A stretch of 18,692 nt of DNA from Firmicutes bacterium UBA3910 (GCA_002391465.1 DGFC01000001.1:2578-21269); one strand, 5' to 3'. Shown: positions 1 to 10,885, counted from the stretch's first letter. The notes: a model not told the origin generated them from the sequence alone. A program made the numbers and translations.

Positions 1-2805
<2,805 letters not shown>

Positions 2806-2810
2806 GGGCT

Positions 2811-4649
2811 GTGGCTCTACAGCATAAGCTTGATGTACTGCCCACAAATCCCGGCGTCTATCTGATGCGGAATGAAGCGGGAGAAATCATTTATGTGGGT
2901 AAGGCCAAGAATTTGCGAAATCGAGTGCGTTCCTATTTCCACAAGGGCAGTGACCATTCAGCCAAGGTGCAGGTTATGGTCAGCCATATCGCCGATCTGG
3001 ATTACATTATCACAGACTCGGAAGTGGAAGCACTCATTTTAGAGAACAACCTGATTAAAGAACACGCACCCCGTTACAACGTAAGGCTGAAGGATGACAA
3101 GACCTACCCCTACCTCAAGGTCACGGTACAGGAGACCTTTCCCCGGGTGCTGTTGGTACGGCGCCGCCTGGACGACGGAGCCCGTTATTTCGGCCCCTAC
3201 ACAGACGTAACGGCTGTGAAACGTACCCTCAATTTTCTGCGCAGGCTGTTTCCCATCCGCAGCTGTCGCAAAAACATTGAAGAAGGTTCACAGGATCGCC
3301 CCTGTTTGAATTACCATATTGGGCGCTGTTTGGGTCCCTGTGCGGGGTTGGTGAGTAAGGAAGAGTATGGGAAGATGATCGACGAAGTGATCCTCTTTTT
3401 GGAGGGACGGATCGACCGTCTGCTGCCCGCACTAAGGGAGAAGATGTTCGCCGCATCGGAGCGGCTGGAGTTTGAGAAAGCCGCCCGCATACGCAATCAA
3501 ATCCAGAGCCTGGAAAGCCTCGTGGCAGATCAGAAGATGGTTGCCCCCCACCAGGGAGACCAGGACTTCGTGGGGTATGCCCGCTACGGGGAACTGGCTT
3601 GTGTTCAGATCTTCTTTGTGAGGGAAGGTAAGCTGATCGGCCGGGAACATTTTCTGTTAGAGTGTTCAGCGGAAGAGGAGGGGCCGGAAATACTCCAGTC
3701 ATTCCTCCAGCAGTTCTACGCCGATGCTTCTTACATCCCCAAAGAGGTGTATACACCCCTCCACTTGTCAGAGCCTGAACCTTTGGAAGAGTGGTTGGGC
3801 AAGCTGCGGGGTAACCGGGTTTACCTGCGCACCCCCCAGCGTGGGAAGAAGAGACAGCTGGTGGACTTGGCCATGACGAACGCCAGGGCGCTGCTGGATG
3901 AAATCAGCACCAGAGAAGCTTACAAAGAAAAGGCTGCAGAACGGGCAGCACGGGATTTGATGGAACTTGTGGATCTGCCAGCCCCACCCCAGCGCATTGA
4001 GGCCTTCGACATCTCCAACCTACAGGGCAGCAATGTGGTGGCTTCCCTTGTGGTCTGGGAAGATGGAGACATGAAGAGCGATGATTACCGCCGCTTCCGG
4101 ATTAGGGGGCTGGAAGGATCTCCCGATGACTATCTAGCTATGGCGGAGGCCGTGACTAGACGTTTCAAACGGGGTTTAGAAGAGCAGGCGGACGGAGAAG
4201 GAGACGGGAAGTTTTCCGCATTTCCGGACCTGGTTCTAATTGACGGTGGTAAGGGGCAGCTCAGCGCAGCTATTAAGGCCAGGGATGAACTGCACATAGA
4301 CATACCCTTCCTGGCCCTGGCAGAGAAGCGCGAGGAGATTTACCTGGCAGGTCGATCCGAGCCTGTGATCCTGCCGGTTGATTCCCCTGGGCTCCTTCTC
4401 CTGCGCCGTATTCGGGACGAAGCGCACCGCTTTGCCCTGGCCTACCACCGCAATCTACGGGGGCGGACTACCCGTGGCTCACTCCTGGATGATATTCCCG
4501 GTGTGGGGCCCAAACGGAAGCGGGACCTGCTCAAACATTTCGGCAGCGTGAAGAAAATCCGTGAGGCCAGTATGGAAGAGCTGCAGGAAGTGAAGGGGAT
4601 CAGTGCCAAACTCGCGGCAGAAATATATCAGCATTTGCACAACAGCTAG
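2811..4649 (+). CDS. uvrC: UvrABC excinuclease subunit C
   Basis: UvrC makes the 3' and 5' incisions in nucleotide excision repair after UvrA and UvrB have marked the lesion. The 612 residues carry the full domain order: GIY-YIG nuclease at about 14-92 (GVYLM...IIYVGKAKNLRNRVRSYF), a cysteine cluster C152, C165, C173, C177 at the positions reported to hold an Fe-S cluster in E. coli UvrC, a UVR motif at about 205-238, the RNase H-like nuclease domain (EAFDIS with D400, IDGGKGQL with D478, DEAHRFA with H539), and a C-terminal helix-hairpin-helix pair at about 557-610. The start is GTG at 2811, preceded by AGGACTGAGG just upstream; it lies 5 nt after the uvrA stop, so the two are probably co-transcribed and translationally coupled. 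No uvrB is in the window. The stop codon lies inside the terminator stem. Confidence 0.98.
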   Translation: MALQHKLDVLPTNPGVYLMRNEAGEIIYVGKAKNLRNRVRSYFHKGSDHSAKVQVMVSHIADLDYIITDSEVEALILENNLIKEHAPRYNVRLKDDKTYPYLKVTVQETFPRVLLVRRRLDDGARYFGPYTDVTAVKRTLNFLRRLFPIRSCRKNIEEGSQDRPCLNYHIGRCLGPCAGLVSKEEYGKMIDEVILFLEGRIDRLLPALREKMFAASERLEFEKAARIRNQIQSLESLVADQKMVAPHQGDQDFVGYARYGELACVQIFFVREGKLIGREHFLLECSAEEEGPEILQSFLQQFYADASYIPKEVYTPLHLSEPEPLEEWLGKLRGNRVYLRTPQRGKKRQLVDLAMTNARALLDEISTREAYKEKAAERAARDLMELVDLPAPPQRIEAFDISNLQGSNVVASLVVWEDGDMKSDDYRRFRIRGLEGSPDDYLAMAEAVTRRFKRGLEEQADGEGDGKFSAFPDLVLIDGGKGQLSAAIKARDELHIDIPFLALAEKREEIYLAGRSEPVILPVDSPGLLLLRRIRDEAHRFALAYHRNLRGRTTRGSLLDDIPGVGPKRKRDLLKHFGSVKKIREASMEELQEVKGISAKLAAEIYQHLHNS

Positions 4650-4676
4650 CGGAAAGCCCGCTAGCTGTTGTTTTTG
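4640..4676 (+). terminator. Rho-independent terminator of uvrA-uvrC
   Basis: A perfect 13-bp stem (4640-4652 with 4658-4670, CAACAGCTAGCGG and its complement) with loop AAAGC is followed by a run of T at 4671-4675. The left arm contains the uvrC stop codon. On the opposite strand no T-run follows the hairpin, so it should stop uvrC transcripts well and those of the converging exporter genes less well. Confidence 0.93.
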
Positions 4677-4677
4677 T

Positions 4678-5880
4678 TTAGTTTTCTTTGTAACGGAGCC
4701 ACCGGATGATCTCCCTGGGCGTGGCGTTTTTTCCGTACATCAGCATGCCTAATCGGAAGATTTTGGTAGCCATCAGCGTGGTAAGGAAGGCTGTACCCAA
4801 CAGGAGCGCCATGGCCGTGAGGTTTTGCCAGAGGGGTACAGTGGTCAAACCGCTTCGCAGCATCATTATGGATGGGCTGGTGAAGGGGAAGAGGCTCGCA
4901 AAGACAGCGATTGCCCCATCGGGATTGGTGGTTACCGGTCCCATAAAGAGAAAACCGAGCATGGGCAGCATAACCACTAGACCCTGACTGTTACTTGCAC
5001 TCTGCATATCCTCCATAGTCGCACCTAAACTGACGAAGAGTGCACTGAAGAGCAGGTAGCCACCCAGTCCGAAGACCAGGATAACTGGCAGGTTTACTGC
5101 TTTAAGGGCCTCCAAAACGGGAAAGTCCAAAAAGTATACGGCTATGGGAAGCCCTAAGGCGAGCCAAAAACCAAGTTGGATCAAGCCCAACAGAAAGTGA
5201 CCAACGATTTTGCCCTGCATCAGTGTTGCGGGGCGGATGGAGGAGAGGACTACTTCTGCCATGCGATCCCGCTTTTCCTGCAGGGCGCTCTGCATCAGCA
5301 TGGTGCCTGAAGTGAAGATCAGGAAGAAAATAAGGATAGTAAAGACCACTGAGACGATCATATGCATAACTTCAGGCTCCAAATCCTCTTCCATGGCTAC
5401 CTGTCTCACTTGGGCAGGAGCTGTAACATAGGCCAGTTCACCCACGTCGATATTCGATTCGGCAATGCGCATGTGCTGCAGCAGTGCGGTGAGACCCTGT
5501 CGGATGGTGCTCAGGCTGTCCATGTTGCGGTCGTTGTACCTGAGTTCCAGCTGCCCGGTGGAGATGAACTCCCGGTTTAGGACGAAGTAGCCGCTGGCCT
5601 TGGTCTCCCTCACTTCTTTTTCCACTGCAGCGAGCCCCGTTTCAGTTGGTTCCGCCAGTACGATGTTTTCAGGCAGCAGCGTCTGCAGCTGCCCTGCCGC
5701 CCCCAGCTCGTCGATAACATAATAAGTGCTGGTGGAAGGGCGGTTCCAGCGCTCGAGGAAAACGGGGACAACAGCAAAGAGGGCCATGATCAGCGGTGTG
5801 AGCAAAAGGCCGATGATAAATTGTTTGTTAGTGAGGTTACGCATAATCTCCCATTTGGCTATCTTCCACATATGCTTCAT
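4678..5880 (-). CDS. ABC exporter permease, NatB-like (ABC-2 family)
   Basis: This is the membrane subunit of an ABC-2 type exporter; the family member NatB of Bacillus subtilis works with NatA in Na+ extrusion, but the substrate here cannot be read from sequence. The 400 residues show one membrane segment at about 20-40, a large soluble domain at about 43-170 that should face outward, then five or so segments (about 172-195, 226-250, 262-285, 299-316, 353-375). The cytoplasmic stretch QEKRDRMAEVVLSSI (201-215) is typical of NatB-like permeases. The start at 5880 is set by a strong AGGAGG (5894-5889) with 8-nt spacing. Start and ribosome site both lie inside the end of the ATPase gene, giving a 44-nt overlap in another frame and probable translational coupling. 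Confidence 0.88.
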   Translation of the reverse strand: MKHMWKIAKWEIMRNLTNKQFIIGLLLTPLIMALFAVVPVFLERWNRPSTSTYYVIDELGAAGQLQTLLPENIVLAEPTETGLAAVEKEVRETKASGYFVLNREFISTGQLELRYNDRNMDSLSTIRQGLTALLQHMRIAESNIDVGELAYVTAPAQVRQVAMEEDLEPEVMHMIVSVVFTILIFFLIFTSGTMLMQSALQEKRDRMAEVVLSSIRPATLMQGKIVGHFLLGLIQLGFWLALGLPIAVYFLDFPVLEALKAVNLPVILVFGLGGYLLFSALFVSLGATMEDMQSASNSQGLVVMLPMLGFLFMGPVTTNPDGAIAVFASLFPFTSPSIMMLRSGLTTVPLWQNLTAMALLLGTAFLTTLMATKIFRLGMLMYGKNATPREIIRWLRYKEN

Positions 5881-6784
5881 CTTCTACACCTCCTTGGGCG
5901 ATTTGTACGAAAATATCATGGAGTGAGGGGCGGGAAATGACAAGTTCCCTGATCCCAAGCTCAGCGGGGAAACTGTGGACGAACTCCAGGGGTTCCACGC
6001 CTTCCCTGAGGATGAAGCGGTAACGACTCCCGTTCAGTACCTGGAAACTTTCCACCCTACCATTGTCAAGGCTAATTTCCTGGTCGGCCAGGACATCTAC
6101 CCGGAAGTTGCCGTAGCGCTCCTTAATTGACTGGAGGTCTCCCTGCACAACTTCTTTTCCTTTATGAATCAAGAAAATCTCATCACAGAGCTCTTCCACA
6201 ATGCCCATTTGGTGGCTGGAGAGGAGCACTGCCGCACCTGAGGTGGCAAGTGCCCGTATTTCCGCTTTGAACTGGTCCTGACTGACCGGGTCCAAGCCCG
6301 AAAAAGGTTCATCTAAAACTACGAACTTGGGCTCATGTAGGATGGAGGCGATAAACTGCACCTTTTGGGCCATCCCTTTGGAGAGCTGCTCCACCTTTTT
6401 ATTGGCATATTCCTCCAATCCGAACTTCCTGAGCCACTCCATAGCCCTTTCCTTGGCTGACTGTTTGGGCATGTCCTTGAGACCGGCTAAGAAGAGGAGA
6501 ATATTCATCACCTTAGTTTCTTTGTACAAACCCCGCTCTTCCGGTAGGTAACCCACTAGGTTCAAAGGCACACCCCGGGTCCGCTTGCCACCCTCTTGGA
6601 AGAAAATTTCCCCTTGGTCGGGGGCAGTGATACCCATGATCATGCGGATAATAGTGGTTTTACCTGCACCGTTCGGCCCTAACACTCCGAGGATTTTCCC
6701 CTGGGCAGCCTGGAAGGAGATGTTGTCCACAACGGTGGTGGAGCCGTATACCTTACTGATTCCCTTCACGATTAAGCCATCCAT
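5837..6784 (-). CDS. ABC exporter ATP-binding protein, NatA-like
   Basis: This is the ATPase that powers the permease encoded next to it. The 315 residues contain Walker A GPNGAGKTT (36-44), Q-loop region VGYLPEERGLY (77-87), signature LSKGM (134-138), Walker B FVVLDEP (154-160), and the H-loop SSHQ with H191. An extra C-terminal domain after about residue 220 is usual for NatA-type ATPases. ATG at 6784 is chosen because AGGAGGA lies 10 nt upstream (6801-6795), because family similarity begins at MDGLIVKGISKVYG, and because a promoter (6830-6822) sits just before it. The open frame continues to 6889, but that part runs through the promoter and into the neighbour's terminator. The 3' end overlaps the permease gene by 44 nt. 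The substrate is unknown. Confidence 0.92.
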   Translation of the reverse strand: MDGLIVKGISKVYGSTTVVDNISFQAAQGKILGVLGPNGAGKTTIIRMIMGITAPDQGEIFFQEGGKRTRGVPLNLVGYLPEERGLYKETKVMNILLFLAGLKDMPKQSAKERAMEWLRKFGLEEYANKKVEQLSKGMAQKVQFIASILHEPKFVVLDEPFSGLDPVSQDQFKAEIRALATSGAAVLLSSHQMGIVEELCDEIFLIHKGKEVVQGDLQSIKERYGNFRVDVLADQEISLDNGRVESFQVLNGSRYRFILREGVEPLEFVHSFPAELGIRELVISRPSLHDIFVQIAQGGVEDEAYVEDSQMGDYA

Positions 6785-6821
6785 GTACGTACTGTCCTCC
6801 TGCTTTTGATTTATATCGATA

Positions 6822-6830
6822 ATTATATCA
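6822..6830 (-). promoter_or_regulatory. Extended -10 promoter for the NatAB-like operon
   Basis: Read on the minus strand, 6830-6822 is TGATATAAT, a consensus extended -10 (TGnTATAAT). No good -35 hexamer lies at 16-18 bp upstream, which is acceptable for extended -10 promoters. Transcription would start near 6815 and give a leader of about 30 nt with an AGGAGGA site. The terminator of the upstream gene (6865-6896) separates this unit from that one. Confidence 0.7.
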
Positions 6831-6864
6831 CGAAGAACAGCCAGGGGCGTCCGTAATTTTCCAC

Positions 6865-6896
6865 AAAAAAGCGGTGGCCTGTTTGCCACCGCTTTT
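6865..6896 (-). terminator. Terminator of the DUF6530-like gene
   Basis: An 8-bp GC stem GCGGTGGC/GCCACCGC (6871-6878 and 6885-6892) is flanked by A-run and T-run that extend pairing, and on the minus strand ends in six T (6870-6865). It begins 2 nt after the stop codon of the gene at 6899-7378. Confidence 0.9.
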
Positions 6897-6898
6897 CG

Positions 6899-7378
6899 TT
6901 AGTAACCCATCTCCTTAAGGAGTCTGGCCAACGTACGCAGCCTCTCGCCGATTAACTCGCCATCGTCGGCAAGTGCCTGATAGAAGAGGTGCATATCCTC
7001 ATTAATTTTCTCATTCTCAGTACAGACCTCCACCGTCATGGCATCACCCTGCAGGCCAACCCGATCGATGACGGGGTTCTCCGGATTATAGAAGTTCTCA
7101 AACCGGTATGCTTCGTCAAAATGGAGTTTAGCCCGGAGGACCAAAATGGCTAGGTCCAACACCCTATGCAGGGGCAGCTCCTCCGATTGGCGCGACCAGC
7201 GTTCACCCGTGTGGCGCCACACCTTGGCCGAAATGTCAACCCGGCCCCTTTCATTCCACTGGGCCAGGCCCAGGGAAAGGCCCTTGGCATCTGAATCGTA
7301 AGCTTGGCGGCCGTCGATGTTGCTGTAATCTTCTACTACAATAACCGGTTTGTGCTTCAAACTGGTAGGTATCTTCAT
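6899..7378 (-). CDS. Conserved protein of unknown function (DUF6530-like)
   Basis: A 159-residue soluble protein with no signal peptide, membrane segment or recognised catalytic motif. From memory the sequence resembles the DUF6530 family of Firmicutes (N-terminal MKIPTSLKHKPVIVVEDY, internal DAKGLSLGLAQWN, and ending ERLRTLARLLKEMGY); that assignment is from pattern recall, not a search. It is mixed alpha/beta in character with a helical, charged C-terminus. The start ATG at 7378 has AGGAGG (7390-7385) six nt upstream. It is a single-gene unit: an excellent sigma-A promoter (7466-7438), a repeat array between promoter and gene, and a terminator straight after the stop. The function is unknown; the control signals suggest a regulated cytoplasmic protein. 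Confidence 0.85.
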   Translation of the reverse strand: MKIPTSLKHKPVIVVEDYSNIDGRQAYDSDAKGLSLGLAQWNERGRVDISAKVWRHTGERWSRQSEELPLHRVLDLAILVLRAKLHFDEAYRFENFYNPENPVIDRVGLQGDAMTVEVCTENEKINEDMHLFYQALADDGELIGERLRTLARLLKEMGY

Positions 7379-7394
7379 TGTGTGCCTCCTTCGA

Positions 7395-7427
7395 GTAGTA
7401 AATTAGTAAAGTAGTAAATTACTGAAA
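7395..7427 (-). repeat. 16-bp tandem repeat and palindrome in the 5' UTR, possible operator
   Basis: Two direct copies of a 16-bp unit (7395-7410 GTAGTAAATTAGTAAA and 7411-7426, identical over the first 11 bases) lie just downstream of the predicted transcription start and upstream of the ribosome site. The second copy includes the palindrome AGTAA-A-TTACT (7413-7423). Position and symmetry suit a repressor binding site; the regulator is unknown. Confidence 0.5.
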
Positions 7428-7437
7428 TACTAGACCA

Positions 7438-7466
7438 AGTATACAGCACGGGATGGCCGCTGTCAA
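7438..7466 (-). promoter_or_regulatory. Sigma-A type promoter of the DUF6530-like gene
   Basis: Read on the minus strand, a consensus -35 TTGACA (7466-7461) and a -10 TATACT (7443-7438) are separated by exactly 17 bp. The transcription start would be near 7431, immediately before the repeat array at 7427-7395. Confidence 0.85.
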
Positions 7467-7547
7467 CGCCTAAACGTAAACATTTAACGCAGGAAGTATT
7501 AGGAAGATGCAGAACATATTAACTAAATATGGAGTGGAGGAATGTCC

Positions 7548-9203
7548 ATGTATTTGAACTGCTTTGCTGAGGTCAAGGAGCTGACCAAAGAACTGGTGCA
7601 GGTTCCCAGCATAGTTAAAACGGCAGGTGAGGCGGAAATTGCCAAACGGGTCCATCAGTTCTACAGTGAACTTCCCTATTTCCAAGCAAATCCAGACCAA
7701 CTTCTGCTGCAGCGGACGGTAGATGATGAGATTGAAAGATACAACGTGCTGGCTATGGTGAAGGGGACCAAGGGAAACTCCAAGCGCACAATCATTCTCA
7801 TGGGTCACCTTGACACGGTGGGAGTGGATGATTTCGGCACCCTCAAAGAGTATGCCTTTGATCCGGACAGATTGCCCCAGCTCCTGCGGGAGATGGACTT
7901 GGGGGACGAGATCAACCGGGATATCGACTCCGGTGAGTATATGTTCGGCAGGGGTGCGTTGGACATGAAATCTGGAGTTGCGGGCCATATGTGGTTGATC
8001 CGCTATTTCTCAGAGCACCCGGAAGAGCTGGATGGGAACATAATCGCCGTATCCGAATGCGATGAAGAGGACAATTCCCACGGAATTATCTCCGCCCTGA
8101 AAGCTTTGAAGGAGTGGAAAGAGAAGTACGATCTGGAATACATAGCTGCTATTAACGCTGACTATTCTACGCCCTATCATGCTGAGGATGAAAACAGGTA
8201 CGTTTATTTTGGCACCATCGGCAAGCTTCTACCCACTTTTTACGTCGTAGGCAGGGAAACCCACGTTGGCCAGGCCTATGGGGGCCTTAACCCCAATCTG
8301 ATCGTAGCCGAACTGACCAGGCTGATTGAATTGAACCCTGAGCTCTGCGACGAGGCCCAGGGGGAAGTAACCATTCCGCCCATGTCCCTAAAACAGTCGG
8401 ACTTCAAAGACGCCTACACGGTGCAGACTCCAATCGCTGCCTACGCTTATTACAATGTCTTCACCCACAGCATGAGCCCACGGGAGATTATGGCGAAAAT
8501 GAAGGAGAAGGCGGTGGAGGCGTTTGAGAATGTCATAGCCTATGCCAACGACTCCTACAAGCGATTCTGTGAAATGGGAGGCCATACTTTTACAAAGCTG
8601 CCGTGGCAGGTAAGGGTATACACCTGGGAAGAATTCTACCAGAGGTTGAGCACAATTCACGGTGAAAAGTTTGAGGAGCACTTGAAAAAGTTTATTGCAG
8701 AGATGGATAGGAATGATCCAACGTTAGATCTGCGGGAGTTTAATGTGAGAATAGTGGGAGAAACGTTTAAATGGGAGCGGGACAAAAGCCCGGTTATTGT
8801 CCTTTTCAACTCTTCCACCTATTTCGCTCGGATTGAGATGACGGGCAGGACGGAAGAAGAAAGGCTGCTCCTGGCCAGTGTAAAGGAGGCAGTGGAAGTT
8901 GTACAGGATCATTCTGACAAACCCATCGTCACCAAGATGTTTTACCCATACATCTCCGATTCCAGTTTCATGGCCTTAGGGGATGAATGGGATGAATTGG
9001 CTGCCTTGGAGCGAAATACACCGGCGTGGGGGAGAAAATACGCCCATCCCGTCGCTGACATTGCGGCCATCAATGTACCGGTAGTGAATATTGGTACTTA
9101 CGGCAAAGACGGCCACAAGCTCACCGAACGGGTGCACATGAAGCATACATTTGAACATATACCCAACATTACTTACCAGACGATTAAACGGCTGTTGGCC
9201 TAA
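7548..9203 (+). CDS. M20 family metallopeptidase, RocB-like
   Basis: A cytoplasmic M20-type zinc hydrolase of the RocB (arginine utilisation) group; M20 enzymes remove amino acids or acyl groups from small peptides and amides, but the exact substrate of RocB-like members is not established. The 551 residues (from 7548) fit the RocB length of about 550-570, longer than ordinary M20 peptidases. Metal-site motifs are present: GHLDTVG (H87, D89), GRGALDMKSG (D139), SECDEED (E173, E174), and a C-terminal ERVHMKH. ATG at 7548 is preferred over the in-frame ATG at 7542, because GGAGG (7536-7540) is 7 nt from the former and only 1 nt from the latter. No rocF, rocD or transporter gene lies beside it. 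No clear promoter is seen at 7470-7535. It converges with the barrel gene at 9268. Confidence 0.87.
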   Translation: MYLNCFAEVKELTKELVQVPSIVKTAGEAEIAKRVHQFYSELPYFQANPDQLLLQRTVDDEIERYNVLAMVKGTKGNSKRTIILMGHLDTVGVDDFGTLKEYAFDPDRLPQLLREMDLGDEINRDIDSGEYMFGRGALDMKSGVAGHMWLIRYFSEHPEELDGNIIAVSECDEEDNSHGIISALKALKEWKEKYDLEYIAAINADYSTPYHAEDENRYVYFGTIGKLLPTFYVVGRETHVGQAYGGLNPNLIVAELTRLIELNPELCDEAQGEVTIPPMSLKQSDFKDAYTVQTPIAAYAYYNVFTHSMSPREIMAKMKEKAVEAFENVIAYANDSYKRFCEMGGHTFTKLPWQVRVYTWEEFYQRLSTIHGEKFEEHLKKFIAEMDRNDPTLDLREFNVRIVGETFKWERDKSPVIVLFNSSTYFARIEMTGRTEEERLLLASVKEAVEVVQDHSDKPIVTKMFYPYISDSSFMALGDEWDELAALERNTPAWGRKYAHPVADIAAINVPVVNIGTYGKDGHKLTERVHMKHTFEHIPNITYQTIKRLLA

Positions 9204-9208
9204 GAATA

Positions 9209-9242
9209 AATCCCCCAGCCCTTGAATCTGAGCTGGGGGATT
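9209..9242 (-). terminator. Terminator between convergent genes
   Basis: An 11-bp stem (9209-9219 with 9232-9242; core TCCCCCAGC/GCTGGGGGA) with a 12-nt loop lies 6 nt after the peptidase stop. Only the minus strand has a T-rich tail (TTTATTCTT), so it should act mainly for the barrel gene at 9268-9969; on the plus strand it is a hairpin with little T-run. Confidence 0.75.
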
Positions 9243-9267
9243 CCACAATTCTGTATCAGCGTTCTAT

Positions 9268-9969
9268 CTAGAATTTCTTAGTCACACCTAGATGAACTTC
9301 GGTGCTGCCTGCACTGCTGGTGCCCATCCCTTTGTAGTTGGGCACGCTGAAGGTTGTGCCTGAAATGCCAAGCTGTACACCTAAGTCGTCTTTGAGGTCA
9401 TAACTCAAATCAACTTGATAGAGGAAGGATATGCCGGAATCGACATTGGAATCTGTAGTGTTATCTTGATGAATCGTCCAATTTATCCACGGGCTGCCAG
9501 TTACGGTGGCTGCAGCTTGGAATCCTTCTGCCAGGTCGATTTGGATAACCGCTTGACCTACGAAATTGCGGCCGCTTAAACCGGTGGCTTTGCCGCCGTT
9601 GATGTTGGCGTTTTCAAATCTGTTGTAGAGGAACTGGTAGCCTAAGCCGCCGTAGACGCGGAGGATATCCTGTTCGAGGAAGAGGTAGTTGGCAGCTACC
9701 TGCCCCAAGTTGCGGGATATGTTCATGTCTTTTAAGCTGCGGGAATACTGGAACAGACCAGTGAAAAGCAGATCCTCATAGGGGTAGTAAAACGACAGAC
9801 GGCCGGATACATCCTGGGTTTCCAGCTTGCCGCTGCCTAGAATGTCATAGGTGGCGGTGCCGTAGCCTACTTGGGCCCTGCCCACGAGTTCAGCAGCAGC
9901 GGGTTGGGAGAACACTACGAGACTAAGGCTTAAGATGACCGACAGTGCGTATTTCACAAACCTATTCAT
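9268..9969 (-). CDS. Small outer-membrane beta-barrel protein
   Basis: A 233-residue exported protein. It has a signal peptide (MNRFVKYALSVILSLSLVVF then SQPAAA, cleavage likely after A26), then alternating polar/hydrophobic strands with turns, and ends VHLGVTKKF: a C-terminal phenylalanine strand of the kind recognised by the BAM insertion machinery. This implies an outer membrane. ATG at 9969 is chosen over an in-frame ATG at 9984 because GAGGAG (9982-9977) is 7 nt upstream of it. It is divergent from the barrel gene at 10089 and shares with it a local pattern, L-x-V-(Y/F)-x-GLGY-x-F, so the two look like diverged paralogues. Eight to ten strands would fit the size. Its function, whether pore, adhesin or structural, is not known. 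Confidence 0.8.
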   Translation of the reverse strand: MNRFVKYALSVILSLSLVVFSQPAAAELVGRAQVGYGTATYDILGSGKLETQDVSGRLSFYYPYEDLLFTGLFQYSRSLKDMNISRNLGQVAANYLFLEQDILRVYGGLGYQFLYNRFENANINGGKATGLSGRNFVGQAVIQIDLAEGFQAAATVTGSPWINWTIHQDNTTDSNVDSGISFLYQVDLSYDLKDDLGVQLGISGTTFSVPNYKGMGTSSAGSTEVHLGVTKKF

Positions 9970-10088
9970 GAACTCACTCCTCATGTTTTTCCTGTTGGAA
10001 ATAATTCTAGGCGTTAGGGTTAAAACCTGCCGAGGAGAAGGCTCGATGCCAATTTATCCAGAAAAAAGAAAGGAAGGGAAAACTGTCT

Positions 10089-10715
10089 ATGAAAAGGATT
10101 GTGGCTTTAACAGTAATGTGTGTGTTGGTCCTGTCCATGAGTGTTTCAGCTGCAGCTAGGATGAATCTGACCGGTGCGTATTTGCTGAGTTTGGAGGATG
10201 GCTCTAAGCTGCGGGGGTTCTCAATTACCGCCCGGGGTGAAGTGTACAAGAACATCCTACTGGATGGTGCCTTTCTCAGTGTAAGTGACAAGGAGGCTGA
10301 TCTCTCTGAACGCCTGCTCACGGCGGGAGTCCTCTACCGCGTGGTGACTGAACCGGATCTGCAGGTGTTTGCAGGTCTGGGCTACGCCCATTTTACCAGC
10401 TCGGCAGAGCCGCAGGAAATGGGAGACGCTGAGGCAGGGGAGGCTGCTCCTGCTGAGCGAGGGAGCGGTATATTTGGTAAGGTTGGTTTTGACTTTACCG
10501 TGGCACCCAAAGTGAATCTCCAAGCTGCCCTGGCCTATGCGCCCAAACTCAAGCTGGGCGAGGAAGACTCCGCTCTGACCACAGCCCGGGCCATGGTAGG
10601 TTACCAGCTCTTTGAATCAGTTCGGATTCAGGCTCAGGTGGAGTATTATCGCTTAGGCAGTGAAAATGCCGTTTCCCGCAGCTTGGTAGGCGGGGGAATA
10701 GCAGTCAGCTTTTAA
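10089..10715 (+). CDS. Small outer-membrane beta-barrel protein
   Basis: A 208-residue exported protein with signal peptide MKRIVALTVMCVLVLSMSVS ending in an Ala-rich cleavage region (residues 20-23), amphipathic strands, and a terminal GGGIAVSF strand with final phenylalanine, as in BAM substrates. Residues about 104-127 form an acidic, Ala/Glu-rich insert that would be a surface loop. AAGGAAGGG lies about 10 nt before the ATG. The gene diverges from the barrel at 9268-9969 and resembles it around LQVFAGLGYAHF (91-102). The 119-bp divergent spacer must hold both promoters, but I find no convincing hexamers there. A terminator follows the stop. It could be a small OmpW/OmpX-like barrel; the function is unknown. 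Confidence 0.78.
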   Translation: MKRIVALTVMCVLVLSMSVSAAARMNLTGAYLLSLEDGSKLRGFSITARGEVYKNILLDGAFLSVSDKEADLSERLLTAGVLYRVVTEPDLQVFAGLGYAHFTSSAEPQEMGDAEAGEAAPAERGSGIFGKVGFDFTVAPKVNLQAALAYAPKLKLGEEDSALTTARAMVGYQLFESVRIQAQVEYYRLGSENAVSRSLVGGGIAVSF

Positions 10716-10742
10716 GTCGCAGTCAAAAAACGAGATAGGTGT

Positions 10743-10777
10743 AAGGCTCCGTTTGAGATAAACGGAGCCTTTTCCTT
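10743..10777 (+). terminator. Rho-independent terminator
   Basis: A 12-bp stem AAGGCTCCGTTT/AAACGGAGCCTT (10743-10754 and 10760-10771) with loop GAGAT is followed by a T-rich tail. It ends the barrel gene at 10089-10715. Confidence 0.9.
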
Positions 10778-10796
10778 AAAATATTTAAGTAAGCAA

Positions 10797-10825
10797 TTGA
10801 CATTATTAAGGATATGGTTTAATAT
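10797..10825 (+). promoter_or_regulatory. Sigma-A promoter of the DUF2089-DUF4097 operon
   Basis: A consensus -35 TTGACA (10797-10802) and -10 TAATAT (10820-10825) are separated by 17 bp. The transcription start would be near 10832, leaving a leader of about 54 nt. Confidence 0.85.
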
Positions 10826-10885
10826 TTGAATAGAAGCTTGAAATCCCAGAGATTGGTATTAGAAAATTTAAGGTGGTGACTTAAC

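Noticed and set aside
6785-6889. Longer N-terminus for the NatA-like ATPase
   Set aside because: The extension would translate through the extended -10 promoter and the neighbour's terminator and has no family similarity; ATG at 6784 has a good ribosome site.
9970-10088. Promoters for the divergent barrel genes
   Set aside because: They must exist, but no hexamer pair with acceptable spacing could be picked on either strand, so none is annotated.
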